The notes beneath the pieces were generated by a model that did not search any database, was not told where the DNA came from, and was given only the letters and a program-made list of their open reading frames with translations. From assembly GCA_001313065.1 (NCBI GenBank), contig BBFD01000129.1, positions 1 through 11,305 of the forward strand: a stretch of 11,305 nt of DNA, in the 5' to 3' direction. Both the position numbers and the translations under genes were made by a program. Origin of the DNA: Silvimonas sp. JCM 19000. Lineage in GTDB: Bacteria; Pseudomonadota; Gammaproteobacteria; Burkholderiales; Chitinibacteraceae. Shown here in pieces: positions 7,620-11,305 of the stretch; the first letter of the stretch is position 1; each line of letters opens with the position of its first letter.

Positions 7620-8290
7620 TCAGGACGCGCTAACAGCGGTAATCACCAGTTCAACGCGGCGATTCATGGCGCGACCGGCTTCGGTGCTATTGGTGGCGCG
7701 CGGTTCATTAATGCCACGGCCTTCTGCCACCAGACGGACCGGATTCACCGATTTGCCAATGAAATAATCCACCACTGCCTGGGCACGGCGTTGCGACAGC
7801 GCCATGTTGTAATCCGGCTTGCCCACATTGTCGGTGTAGCCAATCACGTCGATGCTGGTTTTGCCATATTGGTTAACCACGCCGGCAATCTTGTTCAGCG
7901 TTGGGGTAAAGCCGGATTTGACCGTGCTTGAATTGGTATCAAAACCGGTGGCAGAGGTCATGGTAACCACCAGTTTGTTATCCGCCACTTTTTTTGCAGC
8001 GTGATATTGCCAGCCTGGATTTCCGGCGCCAGTTGCTTTTGCAGATCTTTGGCTTGCTTGTCCATATAAGCGCCAATCGCGCCACCAGCCAGACCGCCGC
8101 CAATTGCGCCGATCAAGGCACCCTTGCCACGATGATTCTTGTCGACCAATGCACCGACGGCCGCGCCACCCAGCGTGCCGATGACGGCGCCGGATTCGGT
8201 ATTGTTCATGCTGCGTTTGTCGCCGAGATCGTTGGCGCAAGCGGACAGCAAAAGAGCGCCAATCAGGGCGCCAATAATGGGAGTACGCAT
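7620..8290 (-). CDS. OmpA-family outer-membrane lipoprotein with glycine zipper, YiaD-like (one frameshift)
   Basis: ATG at 8290 is preceded by AAAGGAAAT at good spacing. MRTPIIGALIGALLLSAC ends in a lipobox with Cys18; Ala at +2 predicts sorting to the outer membrane. Residues about 33-80 are a glycine-zipper region (GAVIGTLGGAAVGALVD, GALIGAIGGGLAGGAIGAYMD). A short helical linker (KQAKDLQKQLAPEIQ) leads into an OmpA C-terminal peptidoglycan-binding domain, with IDVIGYTDN, ALSQRRAQAVVDYF, LVAEGRG and AMNRRVEL carrying the conserved Asp and Arg. The frame changes at an A7 run on the coding strand (7989-7995): LQ should continue as KVADNKLVVTM. Either one G is missing or two A are extra, giving 223 or 222 residues; E. 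coli YiaD is of similar size. It likely tethers the outer membrane to the cell wall. Proteins of this kind (YiaD, PA0833-like) vary in neighbours, so no partner is inferred. Confidence 0.9.
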
Positions 8291-8410
8291 GGAGATTTCC
8301 TTTCTGACTACACTGCGGTTGGATTTTTATAGGTGCTGAGGGCGCGCATTTTCGCATGTGCGCGCGTCGCTGACTGTGACGCGATCAACCCGCACAAGTT
8401 GCGCGGCAAC

Positions 8411-8440
8411 CAAAACAAAAGCCCGTCATCGCGACGGGCT
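8411..8440 (-). terminator. Rho-independent terminator of the ratA-rnfH operon
   Basis: A perfect 8-bp stem AGCCCGTC / GACGGGCT (8420-8427 and 8433-8440) with a 5-base loop. On the minus strand it is followed by TTTTGTTTTGG, ten bases after the rnfH stop (8453-8451). It separates ratA-rnfH from the lipoprotein gene downstream. Confidence 0.87.
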
Positions 8441-8450
8441 GGTTTGGACT

Positions 8451-8775
8451 TTACTCTTCGAGATTGCCGCCACCTTTTTTTCATGGCTTTGCCTTCCAGC
8501 GCGCGCTGGCGCCGCACTTCTTTGGGGTCTGCAATCAAGGGGCGATAGATTTCAACGCGGTCTTTTTTCGCGCAGCACGGTATCGTTTTTTGACTGCCTT
8601 GGCAAAAAAATGCCCAGCTTGTTTTTTGGCCAGATCTATTTCGGGAAAGTCAGTCATGATGCCGGAGCGCCGCACGGCGTCTTCGGCAGTGGTGCCTTCC
8701 GGCACCTTAAGGCTGATCAATTTCTGTTTTTTCGCGCGTGGCGTATACCACTTCGACGTTAATATCCTGGCTCAT
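8451..8775 (-). CDS. rnfH: RnfH family ubiquitin-like protein (RatB/UPF0125), frame broken by several homopolymer insertions
   Basis: The start is the ATG at 8775: MSQDINVEVVYATREK, then KLISLKVPEGTTAEDAVRR, SGIMTDFPEIDLAK, KLGIF, AVKNDTVLREKDRVEIYRPL, IADPKEVRRQRALEGKAMKK and GGGNLEE, stop TAA at 8453-8451. This is the RnfH beta-grasp (ThiS/MoaD-like) family; E. coli YfjF is the homologue beside RatA. The pieces lie in all three frames. Each break is an A run (T on the plus strand) one or two bases too long: near 8727-8732, 8632-8637, 8604-8610, 8586-8591, 8572-8577 and 8475-8481. The seven surplus bases turn 325 nt into 318 nt, or 105 residues, the usual length. It starts six bases after the ratA stop, so the two are one operon. 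Its biochemical role is unknown; the name comes from linkage to rnf genes in other bacteria. Confidence 0.9.
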
Positions 8776-8781
8776 ACGGGC

Positions 8782-9211
8782 TTAACCATAAAGTTTGTCG
8801 GCGCGCTGAACAAAGGCATCGACAAAGGTGGTGGCAATCTTGTTGAACACCGGGCCGATCACCGCCTCGAGCGCGCGATTTGAAAATTCGTAATTGAGCT
8901 CGAATTCGATGCGGCAGGCATCGACTTCCAGCGGGGTAAATTTCCAGTTGCCGCGGAATGTGCGGAACGGACCGTCGACGAATTGCATGTCGATCTGATT
9001 GGGCGTCTTGATGTCGCGGGTGCGAAAGAAGGTTTTGACCAGCATGAATTCAACGCGGATGGTGGCATCCAGTACGTCTTCAGTGCGTTCATGTACCTCA
9101 ACGCCGCCACACCAGGGCAGAAATTGCGGGTAGTCCTCGACACGATCAACCAGGTTGAACATGCGCTCGGCGCTATGGGTAACTAGCAGGTTTTTTTTGT
9201 ATGCACTGCAT
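8782..9211 (-). CDS. ratA: RatA family protein (SRPBCC/START fold, Coq10-like; type II toxin RatA family)
   Basis: The body reads NLLVTHSAERMFNLVDRVED, YPQFLPWCGGVEV, VDGPFRTFRGNWKFTPL, ACRIEFELNYEFSN and FVDAFVQRADKLYG, matching RatA/YfjG and the Coq10 family, which have a hydrophobic START-type cavity. E. coli RatA was reported to block 70S ribosome assembly, but many homologues look like quinone-binding proteins, so toxin activity here is not implied. I place the start at the ATG at 9211 (MQCIQKNLLV), which matches family spacing if the T8 run at 9191-9198 has one extra base; this gives 142 residues. Without correction a GTG at 9206 (MHTKKNLLV) is in frame and is the alternative. The open frame continues upstream to 9282 but lacks family similarity there. 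It forms an operon with rnfH and is divergent from dnaB across 97 bp. Confidence 0.9.
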
Positions 9212-9308
9212 CGGTATGCGGCGTAAAATTGGCAGTTTTTTTTGCGTAAGGCACGCTCCGGAACACATGGGGCGCGACGCAAAGTATTTAAAGAGATGGC
9301 GCTGAAAA
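9212..9308. promoter_or_regulatory. Divergent ratA/dnaB intergenic region
   Basis: The 97 bases between ratA and dnaB must carry both promoters unless they lie inside the genes. AT-rich patches are a T8 run (9236-9243) and TATTTAAAGAGAT (about 9284-9296). The second contains a purine-rich AAAGAGA about 12 bases before the dnaB ATG, a weak ribosome site. I could not assign -35/-10 pairs with confidence. Confidence 0.3.
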
Positions 9309-10725
9309 ATGACCGAGCATCCTAACGCCCCCATGAATGACGCGCAACTTGATAGTTTGCGCATGCCGCCGCATTCCGTAGAGGCCGAGCAATCGGTATT
9401 GGGTGGCTTGTTGCTGGACAATCCCTCTTTTGACCGCATCGCCGATATTGTCAACGAGCAGGATTTCTATCGCGATGATCATCGCCGTATCTGGCAACAC
9501 ATTATCAAGCTGATTGAGCATAACCGCCCGGCCGACGTGATTACCGTCGCCGAGTCGCTCGATAATGCCAACGAATTGTCCTACGTCGGCGGCCTGGCTT
9601 ACCTGGGCGCACTGGCGCAAAACACGCCTTCGGCCGCCAATATTCGCCGCTATGGCGAAATCGTGCGCGAAAAAAAATCGGTGATGCGGCAATTGGCGAG
9701 CGTGGCTACCGATATTGCTGATGCCGCCTACAACCCCAATGGGCGCGAAGCGACGCAATTGCTGGATGAGGCTGAATCGCGCGTGTTCCAGATTGCCGAA
9801 CAATCGGCCAAGGGGCAGCAGGGCTTTATCGGCATGCCGCCGATCCTGAAAGAGATCGTCGAAAAAAATCGATTATCTCTACAACCAGGATACCCAATCC
9901 GAAGTAACGGGGGTGGCGACCGGTTTTGTTGATCTGGACAAAATGACCTCGGGCCTGCAGCCTGGCGATCTGGTGATTGTGGCGGGCCGCCCCTCGATGG
10001 GTAAAACGGCTTTCTCGGTCAACATTGCCGAGCACGTCGGCACCGAATTGCGCTTGCCGGTGGCCATTTATTCGATGGAAATGGGCGCGGTGCAATTGGG
10101 TTTGCGGATGGTCGGCTCGATCGGCAAGATCGACTTGCACAAACTCAAGACCGGTAAATTTGAAGACGAGGACTGGACCAAGCTGACCTATGCCATTAAT
10201 CGCTTGTCCGAAGCCCCGATTTTTATCGAAGAAACCGGCGCCTTGACCGCGCTGGATATCCGCACCAAATCGCGCCGCCTGGCGCGTCAGCACGGTCAAC
10301 TTGGCTTGATCGTGATCGATTACCTGCAGTTGATGGCAGGCCGCGCCGGCGCTAAAGACCAGAACCGTGCCACCGAACTGGGCGAGATTTCGCGCTCGCT
10401 CAAATCGCTGGCCAAAGAATTGAAATGCCCGGTGATTGCGTTGTCGCAGTTGTCGCGTTCGGTGGAACAACGTACCGACAAGCGCCCGATGATGTCCGAT
10501 TTGCGTGAATCCGGCGCCATCGAGCAGGATGCGGACATCATCATGTTTATGTACCGCGACGAGTACTACAACCCGGACTCGCAATTCAAAGGCCTGGCGG
10601 AATGCATCGTGGGTAAGCACCGGAACGGCCCCACCGGCAAAGTGCCGCTGGTGTTTATGGGCATGCATTCGCGCTTTGATAACGCGCTGGTGCGACCGGA
10701 AGGCTGGTCGGGCGATCTGGAGTAA
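9309..10725 (+). CDS. dnaB: Replicative DNA helicase DnaB (one frameshift)
   Basis: This hexameric 5'-3' helicase unwinds the replication fork and recruits primase. ATG at 9309 gives MTEHPNAPMNDAQLDSLRMP then PHSVEAEQSVLGGLLLDN, the canonical start of the N-terminal helical domain (about residues 20-120), followed by the linker helices and the RecA-like domain from about residue 195. Walker A GRPSMGKT has its Lys at codon 10003-10005 (residue 232; Lys236 in E. coli). Walker B LIVIDYLQLM has Asp at codon 10318-10320 (residue 337). LSQLSRSVEQR, LRESGAIEQDADIIMF and GKHRNGPTG with its Arg finger follow. One extra A in the run at 9861-9867 breaks the frame between IVEK and IDYLYNQDTQSEVTGVATGF; correction gives 471 residues, the same as E. 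coli. No intein is present. Many beta- and gammaproteobacteria keep dnaB beside rplI or alr; here its upstream neighbour is ratA-rnfH. Confidence 0.97.
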
Positions 10726-10730
10726 AACCA

Positions 10731-10750
10731 GCTTTGCCACGGCGCAAAGC
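10731..10750 (+). terminator. Stem-loop just after dnaB, possible weak terminator
   Basis: GCTTTGC-CACGGC-GCAAAGC is a perfect 7-bp stem with a 6-base loop, five bases after the dnaB stop. No T-run follows (CAGGGGTGG), so it may be a 3'-end stabiliser or processing structure rather than an intrinsic terminator. Confidence 0.4.
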
Positions 10751-10853
10751 CAGGGGTGGGGTGCGCGCCAAAGTTATGCGATTTTTTTCTTATGTTTTGC
10801 TGATCGGCGCTGGCGGATATTGGCCGCTGATCAAAAGACAGGGACGCGTGGCG

Positions 10854-11267
10854 ATGGAATCCGTGAGCAAAAAAGGAATGCGGCGCGAGTGTGGCGTTAC
10901 TTCAGGGCGCTATCCACGCTGGGCGGTGTCGGCATGATGCCAAAGTGGATGTTCTGGGCGCGGCATTGCGCGCGGAAATCGGTGCGGTGCATAACCGGGT
11001 CAGTACCCTGGACCAACGGATGGCCAGCGGTTTTGAAATGATCAGTACGCGCTTCGATAGCCTTGAAAAGCAGTTTCAAAGCAGCAAGCGCATGCTGAGC
11101 CTGGTTGCCAGTCTGATGGCGCTCTGGTTGATAGCCACCAGTCTGGGCGTGCTTGGCAGAAGGCCGACCGGCCTGCCATCGAGACGCCATTTCGGCAATA
11201 TCAGCAGCAGGCCGCGCCCCATCCTGTTGCCAGCGGCGCGCCCGACACTGAAATCTCCCGGCTCTGA
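10854..11267 (+). CDS. Small predicted coiled-coil membrane protein of unknown function (frame corrected at two sites)
   Basis: No family is recognised. The ATG at 10854 has AGGGA nine bases upstream and begins MESVSKK. One A fewer in the A6 run (10870-10875) joins it to a frame that stays open to about 11157: ECGASVALLQ, then KVDVLGAALRAEIGAVHNRV, STLDQRMASGFEMISTRFDS, LEKQFQSSKRMLSLVASL and MALWLIATSLGVLG. Adding one C near 11157 then gives QKADRPAIETPFRQYQQQAA and so on to TGA 11265-11267, for 137 residues. The central part has heptad-like Leu/Val/Met/Phe spacing typical of a coiled coil, followed by one transmembrane helix (about 11090-11150) and a polar Gln/Pro tail. The same two error types seen in neighbouring genes are needed, which supports the reconstruction, but no homologue confirms it. 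Translation could instead begin at ATG 10776, adding a hydrophobic segment (FFSYVLLIGAGGYWPLI). Confidence 0.45.
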
Positions 11268-11305
11268 GGCAGGCGGTATGGCGCACCGCCCACCCACCCG
11301 CGCCG

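Noticed and set aside
8535..8720. A separate 61-residue gene
   Set aside because: It is the middle of rnfH, cut off by homopolymer insertions on both sides.
8451..9211. Declaring ratA-rnfH a toxin-antitoxin module
   Set aside because: Both are widespread conserved housekeeping-like genes; the toxin role of RatA is not general and RnfH is not shown to be an antitoxin.
9826..10740. A 304-codon open frame on the minus strand opposite dnaB
   Set aside because: It is opposite the conserved DnaB RecA domain, has shadow-like composition and no ribosome site or family similarity.
10897..11286. A 129-codon minus-strand frame at the right end
   Set aside because: The plus strand gives a more coherent protein (heptad repeat, membrane helix, ribosome site); the minus frame is Arg/Ala/Gln-rich without structure.
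1..11305. CRISPR array, insertion sequence, tRNA/rRNA or attachment site
   Set aside because: No regularly spaced repeats, transposase motifs, terminal inverted repeats or tRNA cloverleaf pattern were seen.

Overview
The window is an 11.3 kb stretch of GC-rich chromosome. Protein sequences point to a betaproteobacterium, probably of the Neisseriales/Chromobacteriaceae-Chitinibacteraceae type. The evidence is an AcnB-type aconitase beside a LysR regulator, a beta-type DnaB, a RatA with the 'PHSA-type start ... VEDYPQFLPWCGGVEV' pattern, a RnfH protein and a DUF2145 protein. The genus is inference. I see no phage, insertion sequence, CRISPR array, tRNA or rRNA.

Layout. 1-909 (+): 3' part of a membrane sugar-phosphate transferase of the MraY/WecA superfamily, convergent with a LysR regulator (906-1787, -) whose stop codon overlaps it. 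The LysR gene is divergent from acnB (1979-4561, +), and a perfect dyad that fits a LysR box lies directly upstream of the regulator's start. A bidirectional terminator (4577-4615) separates acnB from a minus-strand pair: a small exported protein of unknown function (4637-5125) and, upstream of it, a DUF2145 exported protein (5267-6099). A 341-base control region (6100-6440) lies between DUF2145 and a divergent orphan Rieske-type ring-hydroxylating oxygenase (6441-7547, +). A second bidirectional terminator (7564-7606) follows. Then come three minus-strand genes: an OmpA-domain lipoprotein (7620-8290) and the tightly linked ratA-rnfH pair (9211-8451). Divergent from ratA is dnaB (9309-10725, +), followed by a small predicted coiled-coil/membrane protein (10854-11267, +).

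The dominant anomaly is that almost every gene is cut by single-base frameshifts. In each case the protein family shows where the frame changes, and the changes follow two rules. A/T homopolymers of about 5-7 bases have gained a base (rarely two), and short G/C runs, mostly doublets or triplets, have lost one. Essential genes (dnaB, acnB) are affected, and correcting the indels gives normal family lengths (AcnB 862 aa, DnaB 471 aa, RnfH 105 aa, RatA 142 aa). I therefore read them as uncorrected sequencing/assembly errors rather than gene decay. Each gene is annotated as one CDS spanning its frame changes.

Functionally the window is mostly housekeeping: envelope glycan lipid-carrier chemistry, TCA-cycle aconitase, replicative helicase, the RatA/RnfH pair and an outer-membrane lipoprotein. 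The less understood part is the central DUF2145 / small exported protein / Rieske oxygenase block and its shared control region. I find no convincing new multi-gene system.
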